This document shows positions 1-5,912 of a DNA stretch of 5,912 nucleotides, piece after piece. The stretch spans positions 1 to 5,912 of the forward strand of contig JALOMU010000363.1 in assembly GCA_025455285.1 (NCBI GenBank). Direction: 5' to 3'. How positions within the stretch are numbered: position 1 is the first letter of the stretch; each line of letters starts with the position of its first letter. The notes under the pieces were generated by a model, which was given only the letters and a program-made list of their open reading frames with translations, was not told the origin of the DNA and searched no databases. The translations under genes were made by a program, and so were the position numbers. The stretch comes from Flavihumibacter sp. (GTDB lineage: Bacteria; Bacteroidota; Bacteroidia; Chitinophagales; Chitinophagaceae).

Positions 1-656
1 CAGCTAAACGCAGGGGTTATACGCAGAAAGCGAAAATCAATGGTCAGGCGCTCTTTGTAAGAACCGGTGAATATGGTGATGGTACACTGGGTGAGATCTT
101 CATCGATATGGCCAAGGAAGGAGCTACCATGCGCAGCATGCTGAACTGCTTTGCAATTTCAATTTCTATTGGTTTACAGTATGGCGTTCCCCTGGAAGAG
201 TTCGTGGAAAAATTTGTATTTACGCGCTTTGAGCCAGCCGGTATGGTAGACCATCCGAATATCAAGAGCACTACTTCCATTGTGGACTTTATCTTCCGTT
301 CACTGGCCTATGAATACCTGGATCGGACCGATCTGGTACATGTGCTGGACAAACCGGAAGTGATGAATACCGGGGAAGATGAGTGGGATGAAGTACCTGC
401 AAGGGAGTTTGAAAAAAAAACACCTGAATTGAGTGATGTACGGGTTGTGGCCGGTACCAAACAGCCGGAAGCTACCAAATCAGCCAAACCAACTGCTATA
501 AAGGCAAGTGCAGCAAGCGGTTATGATGCGTTAAACCAGGCAAACAAGTCCATGCAGAGTGATGCTCCGGCTTGTAATGTCTGCGGCCATCTGACCATTC
601 GAAGCGGCACCTGCTATAAATGTCTGAACTGTGGCAACAGCCTCGGATGTAGCTAG
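1..656 (+). CDS. nrdJ: Class II (adenosylcobalamin-dependent) ribonucleoside-diphosphate reductase, C-terminal part
   Basis: This is the 3' end of a gene that begins before the window; the reading frame is set by the codon at position 3 and 217 residues are visible. The enzyme reduces ribonucleotides to deoxyribonucleotides in the cytoplasm, using a B12-derived thiyl radical. Visible residues 1-115 or so match the TSCPD-type domain of class II reductases: [13 protein letters not shown], then [33 protein letters not shown] and FTRFEPAG. A Lys/Ala/Ser-rich linker follows. The protein ends in a cysteine-rich tail (CNVCG, then CYKCLNCG and a terminal GCS), the zinc-ribbon/redox tail that in this family re-reduces the active-site disulfide. 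The radical-site and substrate-binding domains lie outside the window. A run of nine A (412-420) encodes E-K-K at the start of the linker. A terminator follows 37 bases after the stop. Family assignment is secure. Confidence 0.95.
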   Translation, partial: AKRRGYTQKAKINGQALFVRTGEYGDGTLGEIFIDMAKEGATMRSMLNCFAISISIGLQYGVPLEEFVEKFVFTRFEPAGMVDHPNIKSTTSIVDFIFRSLAYEYLDRTDLVHVLDKPEVMNTGEDEWDEVPAREFEKKTPELSDVRVVAGTKQPEATKSAKPTAIKASAASGYDALNQANKSMQSDAPACNVCGHLTIRSGTCYKCLNCGNSLGCS

Positions 657-678
657 TACCAAATGAATTACATGGACG

Positions 679-693
679 GTTTCTAATAGAAAC
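679..693 (+). repeat. Small perfect hairpin abutting the nrdJ terminator, with a repeated arm
   Basis: GTTTCT (679-684) and AGAAAC (688-693) form a perfect 6-bp hairpin with a 3-base loop, ending exactly where the terminator stem begins at 694. The octamer GGTTTCTA occurs at 678-685 and again at 703-710 inside the terminator loop region. AGAAAC could therefore pair with either copy. Whether this matters for termination is inference; it may be chance. Confidence 0.45.
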
Positions 694-725
694 AAAGCCC
701 CTGGTTTCTACCCGGGGCTTTTCTT
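694..725 (+). terminator. Intrinsic terminator after nrdJ
   Basis: Arms AAAGCCCC (694-701) and GGGGCTTT (714-721) pair perfectly over 8 bp. After one T-C mismatch, two more G-C pairs (703-704 with 711-712) leave a 6-base loop, and TTTTCTT follows. The hairpin ends nrdJ transcription and separates it from the glycosyltransferase pair that begins 20 bases downstream. A second small hairpin (679-693) directly abuts it on the 5' side. Confidence 0.88.
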
Positions 726-744
726 ATTTAATGATTCTGAATGT

Positions 745-2205
745 ATGATCAAAAAATTCGACTATACAATTTTATATCTGCTTTTTATTATAGTATTAGC
801 TCAATTCGTTTATCTATCATTCAATGAATTCTGGCAGGATGAACTTTATAGTATTTCTCATTATCAGTTAGTTCCAATAAATAAAATCTTATTTGATTAC
901 CACTCGACAAATAATCATATTCTCTACAATTTTTTATGTAGTATTTTTCTAAAAGCAAACAACCTGTTGACATTTTCAGAAATCCTGGAAAAACCGTATT
1001 TGCTAAGATCTCTTTCAGGTTTATTTAGTTTGCTTTCAATAGTCCTGTTATACAGGAAATCCAGGAAAAATTATGGGAAGGACGCCGCTTATCTAATTGT
1101 ATTTGTTTTTTTAACAAGTGTAATTTTTATAGACTTCTCAATGCAGGCCAGGGGATATTCACTAGGTATGTTACTGGTGACTTTACAGGTATTTACTTTT
1201 CACGAATTAAGGAAGGGCTTGTATAAAAACATCGGAAAAATTTGTCAATTAGGCATTTATTCTATTTTGTTGATGCTATTGTTGCCAACAAATATATATT
1301 TTTTGGGTGCCTTAAGTTTTATCCTTTTTATTGATTTTATACAGGCATTCAGGGATTCTTTGGGAAATGTCAACGCCAAAAGAATTTTTCTGATAAACAT
1401 TTTGCACAGCATACTTATTCTTGGATTGACAGGATATTATTTATGGCTTCAATCCATGCAGCCACCCAATATTTACCTTGACAGTTTTGATCTGTTTCAC
1501 TGGCCTCATTTATATCAGTTATTTTCTATACCGTATCATTTCTCACATTTCCGTTTTTTATTCTGGCTTCTCATTTTTTTTATTTTATTATTTTTTCACA
1601 AACGAATGCAGTTTTTCCCAAAAGGACAACAAGCGGAAATACTGGTATTAGTTGGATTGTTTCTATTGCCACTTGTATTCTTTTTTATACATGGACCCAT
1701 TATTGTCCAGCGTATTTTTATACCCCTTATTCCTGTTTTTTCAATTGTAACCGGCTTGCTTTTTTATAATCTGTTTAAATCAGTCAACTTTCGTTGGTTC
1801 AGGTTATGGCAAATTGGGACTATTGTATGTTTTTTATATGGGTTTTTCGATACATGGAAAGATACGGTGGAGGATAATTTAAGATCAGAAACCTCCATGA
1901 GTTTGCGTCATCATTATTATATGTTTAATTATAATCCGCTGGAGGCAACAAAATTGGCAATGGACCTTCAGCAAAAAACCGGTCTCCCCATTTTTGTATT
2001 TGATGATTTTGGAGAAAGGGGTATTTATTTTTATTTTGATGCATATCGCGTGAAGTATCAAAAATCATTTCCTGATAAACCGATTCAGGCAATTTATGTA
2101 ACGAATAATAAAAGGATGGCAGATGATTGGTATTCTCAACGAATGGTTCCTTTCAGGAAGTTAATCCCTGATAAATACATGTATTCAGTTTATGTTCCGG
2201 AATAA
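745..2205 (+). CDS. Polytopic membrane glycosyltransferase, GT-C fold, PMT/GT39-like
   Basis: The 486-residue protein is hydrophobic over residues 7-370, with about 10-12 likely membrane segments (for example near 7-26, 86-104, 115-133, 212-234, 268-285, 298-316 and 324-345). A soluble C-terminal tail of about 115 residues follows. The first loop carries WQDE (30-33), matching the acidic catalytic/lipid-sugar-binding position in GT-C enzymes, then HSTNNH (53-58). QARGYSLG (134-141) and QRIFIPLIPVF (322-332) resemble conserved GT39/ArnT-type motifs. By family knowledge such enzymes take a sugar from a polyprenyl-phosphate donor and transfer it to protein or glycan on the periplasmic face; the acceptor here cannot be read. 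ATG 745 is the first usable start in frame after the terminator, and no Shine-Dalgarno sequence is visible. The gene is markedly AT-rich (17 G+C in the 60 bases 1261-1320, against 30 in 181-240). It is 15 bases upstream of a GT2 gene that could make its donor. Confidence 0.8.
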   Translation: MIKKFDYTILYLLFIIVLAQFVYLSFNEFWQDELYSISHYQLVPINKILFDYHSTNNHILYNFLCSIFLKANNLLTFSEILEKPYLLRSLSGLFSLLSIVLLYRKSRKNYGKDAAYLIVFVFLTSVIFIDFSMQARGYSLGMLLVTLQVFTFHELRKGLYKNIGKICQLGIYSILLMLLLPTNIYFLGALSFILFIDFIQAFRDSLGNVNAKRIFLINILHSILILGLTGYYLWLQSMQPPNIYLDSFDLFHWPHLYQLFSIPYHFSHFRFLFWLLIFFILLFFHKRMQFFPKGQQAEILVLVGLFLLPLVFFFIHGPIIVQRIFIPLIPVFSIVTGLLFYNLFKSVNFRWFRLWQIGTIVCFLYGFFDTWKDTVEDNLRSETSMSLRHHYYMFNYNPLEATKLAMDLQQKTGLPIFVFDDFGERGIYFYFDAYRVKYQKSFPDKPIQAIYVTNNKRMADDWYSQRMVPFRKLIPDKYMYSVYVPE

Positions 2206-2220
2206 TAAAGAAATCCTGGT

Positions 2221-2964
2221 ATGATTGATAATAAAAAACTAGTTGTGGTATTGCCTGCTTATAATGCTGTTAAAACACTACGTCAGACCTATCAGGAGAT
2301 TCCTTTGGATATTGTGGACGAAGTCATACTGACAGACGACAAAAGTGAAGATGCTACCATCGAGCTGGCCAGGGAATTAGGTATATCCAAAATATTGACC
2401 CACAAAAAGAATTTAGGTTATGGCGGCAATCAAAAAACCTGTTACCTAAAAGCATTGGAAGCAAATGCAGATATCATCATTATGCTTCACCCTGATTATC
2501 AGTATACACCAGTATTAATACCTGCAATGGCTCATATGATTGCTTCTCAATTGTATGATATCGTCATTGCTTCGCGGATTATTGGAAATGGAGCACTGCA
2601 GGGCGGTATGCCCTTGTATAAATATATTGGAAACCGGATGCTAACTTTTTTTCAGAATTTATTACTTGGTTCAAAACTAACAGAATTTCATACCGGGTAT
2701 AGGGCCTACACGGCTGAATCGCTTCGTAGCTTGCATTTCGAAACCTTTTCGGATGATTTTTCATTTGACAATCAACTGCTTGCGAAAGCGATTTATAAAA
2801 AAATGAGGGTTGGAGAGGTATCTTGTCCTACCCGGTATTTTGAAGAAGCTTCGTCAATTGGATTTAGCGCCAGCATTAAATATGGCCTTCAGGTAGTAAA
2901 GACTTCCATACAATTTTGGTTCGCTCGTCGAAAAATTTATGTAGCTGATTTTCTAAAAGATTGA
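2221..2964 (+). CDS. GT2 family glycosyltransferase, polyprenyl-phosphate sugar synthase (DPM1/DPG-like)
   Basis: This 247-residue soluble enzyme has a GT-A fold. Motifs in order are VVVLPAYN (8-15), the nucleotide-binding DDKSED (39-44), NLGYGGNQKTCY (64-75), HPDYQY (90-95) at the metal-binding DxD position, HTGYRAY (157-163) and DDFSFDNQLL (178-187), which lies where the catalytic acidic residue sits. By family knowledge such proteins move a sugar from a nucleotide donor to a polyprenyl phosphate at the cytoplasmic face. The protein is short and lacks the C-terminal membrane helices of GtrB- or ArnC-type enzymes, so membrane contact would be peripheral or through the neighbour. It starts 15 bases after the membrane glycosyltransferase, almost certainly in one operon. 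That suggests it supplies the lipid-linked sugar used there (inference). The sugar is unknown. It could instead transfer to another lipid or glycan acceptor. No clear terminator follows. Confidence 0.85.
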   Translation: MIDNKKLVVVLPAYNAVKTLRQTYQEIPLDIVDEVILTDDKSEDATIELARELGISKILTHKKNLGYGGNQKTCYLKALEANADIIIMLHPDYQYTPVLIPAMAHMIASQLYDIVIASRIIGNGALQGGMPLYKYIGNRMLTFFQNLLLGSKLTEFHTGYRAYTAESLRSLHFETFSDDFSFDNQLLAKAIYKKMRVGEVSCPTRYFEEASSIGFSASIKYGLQVVKTSIQFWFARRKIYVADFLKD

Positions 2965-3062
2965 TTATCAATTATACACTTAGATGACAGAAGGAGGGGT
3001 TACATACTATTGGCATAGAATTGGCGTTTGAAAAACGTTATTTATTCACGAAATCCGAGACT

Positions 3063-3176
3063 ATGCAAAAACTCCTGGCTGTTCTGGCTATAGTGGTATT
3101 CCTCGCATCTTGCAAGGCTGTTTCACCCGCGGAAGCGGCAAGCGGTCGGTACAAGCACTGCAGGGCTATCCGATAA
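3063..3176 (+). CDS. Very small predicted lipoprotein (37 aa), function unknown
   Basis: ATG 3063 opens a 37-codon frame ending at TAA 3174. It begins with MQK, followed by a hydrophobic stretch (residues 4-15) and a textbook lipobox, LASC, with Cys17 as the lipidation site. Processing would leave a 21-residue basic peptide, CKAVSPAEAA through YKHCRAIR, with one further cysteine (Cys33) and net positive charge. The signal peptide is too well formed to be a likely chance frame. A strong terminator begins 30 bases after the stop, which fits a short transcript of its own or the end of the glycosyltransferase operon, 98 bases upstream. No Shine-Dalgarno sequence is visible, as for the other genes here. 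I do not recognise the family. The alternative is that it is the decayed N-terminus of a longer lipoprotein. Confidence 0.68.
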   Translation: MQKLLAVLAIVVFLASCKAVSPAEAASGRYKHCRAIR

Positions 3177-3205
3177 GCCTGATTGGTTAAATGAATTGAC
3201 AAAAT

Positions 3206-3239
3206 ATACCCCTCATTCTGCTGAATGGGGGGTATTTTG
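3206..3239 (+). terminator. Strong intrinsic terminator after the small lipoprotein gene
   Basis: A 13-bp stem pairs 3206-3218 with 3223-3235, closed by a 4-base TGCT loop. All pairs are Watson-Crick except one T-G (3213-3228). The core is CCCC against GGGG, and the 3' side runs into TTTTGTT. AAAA at 3201-3204 would give a T-run on the other strand, so the hairpin might work both ways, though no minus-strand gene lies nearby. It lies upstream of the true phosphatase start and argues against extending that gene to an upstream TTG at 3196. Confidence 0.88.
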
Positions 3240-3279
3240 TTATGGGGCTTTTACTACTTTGCAGGTTCAAACAAAAAAT

Positions 3280-4635
3280 ATGAAAGGCTTTGTTTTGGTG
3301 GTGGCGATGCTCTGGACCGTTCTTGCGAATGCACAATCAAAAGGTGGATTGTTATCCGGACCTATGCTGGGGCAGAACGATTACCGCACTGCAAAAATTT
3401 GGATGGAACCGGCACCTCAAGTAAAAACACTGGCCATCCGGTACTGGAAAAAAGGAAATAGCAGCCAGGCAAAAAACAAAGTCCTGAATACAGGGTCTGT
3501 TGTCGGGTCGGCGGATTTTAATCCGGTTCAAACAGAAATAGGAGGCCTTGACCCCGGCACTTCCTACGAATACAGAATTATTATTAATGGAAAGGAAAGT
3601 AGTTACTCCGGTGAGTTTGCTACCCGTGAACTATGGCAATGGCGGAAGCCGGCACCTGATTTCAGTTTCCTGACGGGAAGTTGTACCTATTTCAATGAGC
3701 CGGAATTTGATCGCCCCGGAAAACCCTACGGCCTTGATTCCTCTATTTTTGAAACGATGGCCAGGGAAAAAAGCGCCTTTATGTTGTGGCTGGGTGATAA
3801 CTGGTACACAAGGGAAGTTGATTATACCTCCGAATGGGGATTGTGGTATCGGGCAAGCAGAGACCGCAGTATGCCAGTTCTTCAACCTTTTTTAAAAGCA
3901 ATGCCGCATTACGCAATCTGGGATGATCACGACTATGGTCCGAATGATCTTGGTAAAAGTTACCACCTGAAACCTACCACGCGGGAAGTATTTAAAAATT
4001 ATTGGGCAAATCCTTCTTATGGCAATGGCCGCGAAGGCATTTACACCAAAGTATCTTATAGTGATGTGGATTTCTTTTTGCTGGATGATCGTACCTGGAG
4101 AACAGAAGACGATATGCCTGCTACCATAAACGGACAACCGAATCCGGATAAACAGATGCTCGGTAAAGAGCAGCTCGATTGGTTGAAAAATGCCCTTGTG
4201 GCCAGCCAGGCAAGCTTTAAAATTATTGTAGTTGGCAGCCAGGTGTTGAATCCTGTTTCTCCTTTTGATAAACTACTCGATTTCCCGGCAGAATACAATG
4301 AATTAACCGGCTTTATTGAGGAGCAGAAAATCAGTGGCATTCTTTTCCTAACAGGGGATCGTCATCATTCAGAAATCATTAAAGTCAACCGGATCAACAA
4401 TTATCCATTGTATGATCTAACCGTATCTCCCCTGACCTCCGGTACACATGTATTTGGTGCCGCAGAAAAAGATAATCCCTACCGGGTTTTCGGACTTGAT
4501 CAAAAACAGAATTATGGAAAAATTTCGGTTACAGGTGCTCGTGGTAGCCGTCAGCTATCGGTTCAGTTCCTGGGCGTGAAAGGAGAAGACCTGGGTAACT
4601 GGAGCATCAATGAAAAAGACCTCAAAGCCAGATAA
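3280..4635 (+). CDS. Secreted PhoD-like metallophosphatase (alkaline phosphatase D family)
   Basis: From ATG 3280 the protein is 451 residues. A signal peptide (residues 1-19, hydrophobic 4-16, predicted cleavage after ANAQ) sends it to the periplasm or beyond. Residues about 22-115 form the beta-rich Fn3/purple-acid-phosphatase-like N-terminal domain of the PhoD family, including the GLDPGTSYEYRI strand. The metallophosphatase core carries GSC (133-135), GDNWY (172-176), WDDHDYGPND (214-223), LDDR (268-271) and GDRHHSE (359-365). These are the expected metal-binding and catalytic signatures, so the enzyme looks intact. The family hydrolyses phosphomono- or diesters with Ca/Fe-type centres; the substrate here is unknown. 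The frame stays open upstream to TTG 3196, but the leader peptide and a terminator at 3206-3239 both favour ATG 3280. It lacks a lipobox and an obvious type IX secretion C-terminal domain. The next gene starts 3 bases after the stop, indicating an operon. Confidence 0.9.
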   Translation: MKGFVLVVAMLWTVLANAQSKGGLLSGPMLGQNDYRTAKIWMEPAPQVKTLAIRYWKKGNSSQAKNKVLNTGSVVGSADFNPVQTEIGGLDPGTSYEYRIIINGKESSYSGEFATRELWQWRKPAPDFSFLTGSCTYFNEPEFDRPGKPYGLDSSIFETMAREKSAFMLWLGDNWYTREVDYTSEWGLWYRASRDRSMPVLQPFLKAMPHYAIWDDHDYGPNDLGKSYHLKPTTREVFKNYWANPSYGNGREGIYTKVSYSDVDFFLLDDRTWRTEDDMPATINGQPNPDKQMLGKEQLDWLKNALVASQASFKIIVVGSQVLNPVSPFDKLLDFPAEYNELTGFIEEQKISGILFLTGDRHHSEIIKVNRINNYPLYDLTVSPLTSGTHVFGAAEKDNPYRVFGLDQKQNYGKISVTGARGSRQLSVQFLGVKGEDLGNWSINEKDLKAR

Positions 4636-4638
4636 TTC

Positions 4639-5115
4639 ATGCAAATATCCTTTACCTACGACCGAAAGCAGGTTATCCAGGCACTCCGCTATCATTTTTT
4701 CACCCGGCCTGAAATCAGGATACTGGTAATCCTGGTGAATGTATTTACCATTGCTGCTGCCGTGCTACTGTACTTCAAAAAGGTGAACCCACTGTCGTTT
4801 GTATTCTTTTCCACTATTTGGATGATTCTTATGCTGGTCATATGGCGATTGTTACCCAATAGTGTATATAAAAAATCACAGACTTTCCGGGATGATTTCC
4901 TGATGCAGTTTCAGGAGCAAGAAGTAACACTGGAAACCGAAAGGGGAAGGCAGGTCTGGCCCTGGTCCAGGTTCAGTAAATTTGTGGAAACACCCTATTT
5001 TTTTCACCTGTATTTCGATAGCCGATCCTTCTTTCTGATTCCCAAGGATGCCTTTTCCACTATAACCGAACAGCAGGAAATCCGGGAATTGATCCGCAGA
5101 AAGCTTAAACATTAA
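4639..5115 (+). CDS. YcxB-like membrane protein of unknown function
   Basis: This 158-residue protein has a short N-terminal strand region (MQISFTYDRKQ), then two predicted membrane helices near residues 27-45 and 53-71. A cytoplasmic-type C-terminal domain of about 85 residues follows. The order of two helices and then a small beta domain with a W-x-W turn (WPWSRFSKFVET, 107-118), a YFFHLYF-type strand and FFLIPKDAFS (131-140) fits the YcxB-like family, whose function is not established. The conserved feel of the FLIPK segment is the best clue. The start lies 3 bases after the phosphatase stop, so the two are probably co-transcribed and translationally coupled; no separate ribosome site is visible. 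The gene ends in ...RRKLKH, and 63 bases without a clear terminator precede the desaturase gene. The family call is moderately sure; a role is not inferable. Confidence 0.72.
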   Translation: MQISFTYDRKQVIQALRYHFFTRPEIRILVILVNVFTIAAAVLLYFKKVNPLSFVFFSTIWMILMLVIWRLLPNSVYKKSQTFRDDFLMQFQEQEVTLETERGRQVWPWSRFSKFVETPYFFHLYFDSRSFFLIPKDAFSTITEQQEIRELIRRKLKH

Positions 5116-5178
5116 CACAGGAGCATACAAGAATAGTTTATATTGCAAAAATTGAATTTAAAGGAACAGTAACCCTAT

Positions 5179-5912
5179 ATGCCCAAAGTAAGTTTTAATA
5201 ACAAACAAAATTCGTTTGCCCAATCTCTGAAAACTAAAGTTGATCAGTATTTCTCAGAGAAACAAATTAAGAAAACAGGAAACCTGGAACTCTATCTAAA
5301 AACTGCCATTCTGATTCCTGCAGCTTTGTTGATCTATGTCTTGTTACTGACGGTAAATATTCCGGGGGGCGTACAAGTCCTGCTGGCAGGTTTACTTGGA
5401 GCCATATTAGCCAGTATCGGTTTTAATGTAATGCACGATGCCTGTCATGGTAGTTATTCCCAACGCAAATGGGTAAACGAACTATTGGGACTCAGCCTCA
5501 ACGCCCTGGGAGGAAACGCCTTTATCTGGAAATTCAAACACAATATCCTGCACCATACTTACACCAATGTGGATGGCATGGATGATGATATTGCCAAGAG
5601 TCCGTTGATGCGCCAGTGCAGAAGCCAGAAATGGGTGCCAGCACATCGTTACCAGCATATTTACGTGGTGCTTGTTTATGCGATTTCCTCCTTCGCCTGG
5701 GTGTTCATCATGGATTTCAACAAATACCTGAAACAAAAAGTGTATACCACTCCTTTGCAGAAAATGAGTCTGCAGGATCATGTGGTATTCTGGTTAAGTA
5801 AAGTTTTATACCTGATTTTTTATATTGCCATTCCGGTTTACCTGGTGGGTTGGGGTCCATGGGCCATTGGATTTGCCGCCATGCACCTGGTTATGGGATT
5901 AACGCTTGCCCT
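5179..5912 (+). CDS. Membrane fatty acid desaturase, N-terminal part (cut by window end)
   Basis: ATG 5179 opens a frame that runs through the window end, giving 244 complete codons. The first histidine box is HDACH (86-90) and the second is HNILHH (121-126), followed by TYTNVDGMDDDI. This is the signature of integral-membrane di-iron desaturases, closest in style to the delta-6/acyl-lipid or acyl-CoA group (W-x-x-KHN-x-x-HHT-x-TN then a DDD cluster). The third box (H/QxxHH) must lie beyond the edge. Membrane helices are likely near 42-60, 66-85, 160-178 and 206-225. There is no N-terminal cytochrome b5 domain, so electrons must come from a separate ferredoxin or cytochrome. The enzyme would insert a double bond into membrane acyl chains, using O2. 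AAGGA at 5161-5165, 13 bases before the ATG, is a possible though distant ribosome site. Position of the double bond and acyl carrier are unknown. Confidence 0.9.
   Translation, partial: MPKVSFNNKQNSFAQSLKTKVDQYFSEKQIKKTGNLELYLKTAILIPAALLIYVLLLTVNIPGGVQVLLAGLLGAILASIGFNVMHDACHGSYSQRKWVNELLGLSLNALGGNAFIWKFKHNILHHTYTNVDGMDDDIAKSPLMRQCRSQKWVPAHRYQHIYVVLVYAISSFAWVFIMDFNKYLKQKVYTTPLQKMSLQDHVVFWLSKVLYLIFYIAIPVYLVGWGPWAIGFAAMHLVMGLTLA

Noticed and set aside
90..95. HPD instead of a DxD motif in the GT2 protein (residues 90-92, encoded at about 2488-2496), considered as a sign of inactivation.
   Set aside because: HPDYQY-type motifs are usual in this branch of DPM1-like enzymes as I know it, and all other motifs are intact, so I do not treat it as a defect. 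The coordinates given for this entry are residue numbers.
2960..2972. 13-base palindrome ATTGAT-T-ATCAAT overlapping the stop of the GT2 gene.
   Set aside because: It is AT-only apart from one G and one C, has a one-base centre, lacks a T-run and is not repeated elsewhere. Not enough to call an operator or terminator.
2991..2999. AAGGAGGGG, the strongest Shine-Dalgarno-like string in the window.
   Set aside because: No usable start codon with an open frame follows at the right distance: the nearby TTG at 3010 reads TTG GCA TAG. The real gene downstream begins 64 bases away. Probably chance, or a remnant.
3129..3149. Tandem GCGG repeats (GCGGAAGCGGCAAGCGG) in the small lipoprotein gene.
   Set aside because: They encode the short Ala/Gly/Ser spacer after the lipobox and are too short and imperfect to suggest a mobile or regulatory repeat.
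3255..3262. Possible Bacteroidota -7 promoter element (TACTTTGC) ahead of the phosphatase gene, with TTTG at 3236-3239 as a -33 element.
   Set aside because: The TAnnTTTG consensus is one base short and the spacing to the upstream TTTG is several bases too small. A promoter must exist after the terminator, but its position is not readable with confidence.
3631..4340. Several open frames on the minus strand opposite the phosphatase gene, and similar ones opposite nrdJ, the GT2 gene and the desaturase.
   Set aside because: All overlap genes with clear family motifs on the + strand, and their translations show no recognisable domain, signal peptide or membrane pattern. They are antisense shadows.
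5142..5151. TATATTGC-like string before the desaturase as a -7 element.
   Set aside because: It is one base short of TAnnTTTG and no TTG lies at the expected -33 distance. The region is simply AT-rich.

Overview
The window reads as a piece of a Bacteroidota chromosome, probably a Chitinophagaceae/Sphingobacteriia-like member. That placement is inferred from protein style, near-absent Shine-Dalgarno sequences, AT-rich leaders and moderate GC; no rRNA or other marker is present. All genes are on the + strand. I see no tRNA, rRNA, CRISPR array, insertion sequence or phage gene.

Layout: (1) 1-656 is the 3' end of an adenosylcobalamin-dependent (class II) ribonucleotide reductase, nrdJ, followed by a clear intrinsic terminator (694-725). 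(2) 745-2964 is an AT-rich two-gene unit. It holds a polytopic GT-C (PMT/GT39-like) glycosyltransferase and a cytosolic GT2 family enzyme of the polyprenyl-phosphate sugar synthase type. The likely logic is that the GT2 enzyme charges a lipid carrier and the membrane enzyme transfers the sugar on the periplasmic side. (3) 3063-3176 is a 37-residue lipoprotein gene, short enough to be missed by usual ORF cut-offs, followed by a strong terminator (3206-3239). (4) 3280-5115 is a tightly spaced pair: a secreted PhoD-like metallophosphatase and a two-TM YcxB-like membrane protein. (5) 5179 to the window end is the first two thirds or so of a membrane fatty acid desaturase, cut by the edge.

The genes form separate transcription units with unrelated jobs: DNA precursor synthesis, glycosylation, an unknown lipoprotein, phosphate ester hydrolysis with an envelope protein, and lipid desaturation. 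I found no convincing new multi-gene system. The points most worth a second look are the unannotated mini-lipoprotein with its own terminator, the AT-rich glycosyltransferase pair, the repeated hairpin arms after nrdJ, and the A9 run in nrdJ.
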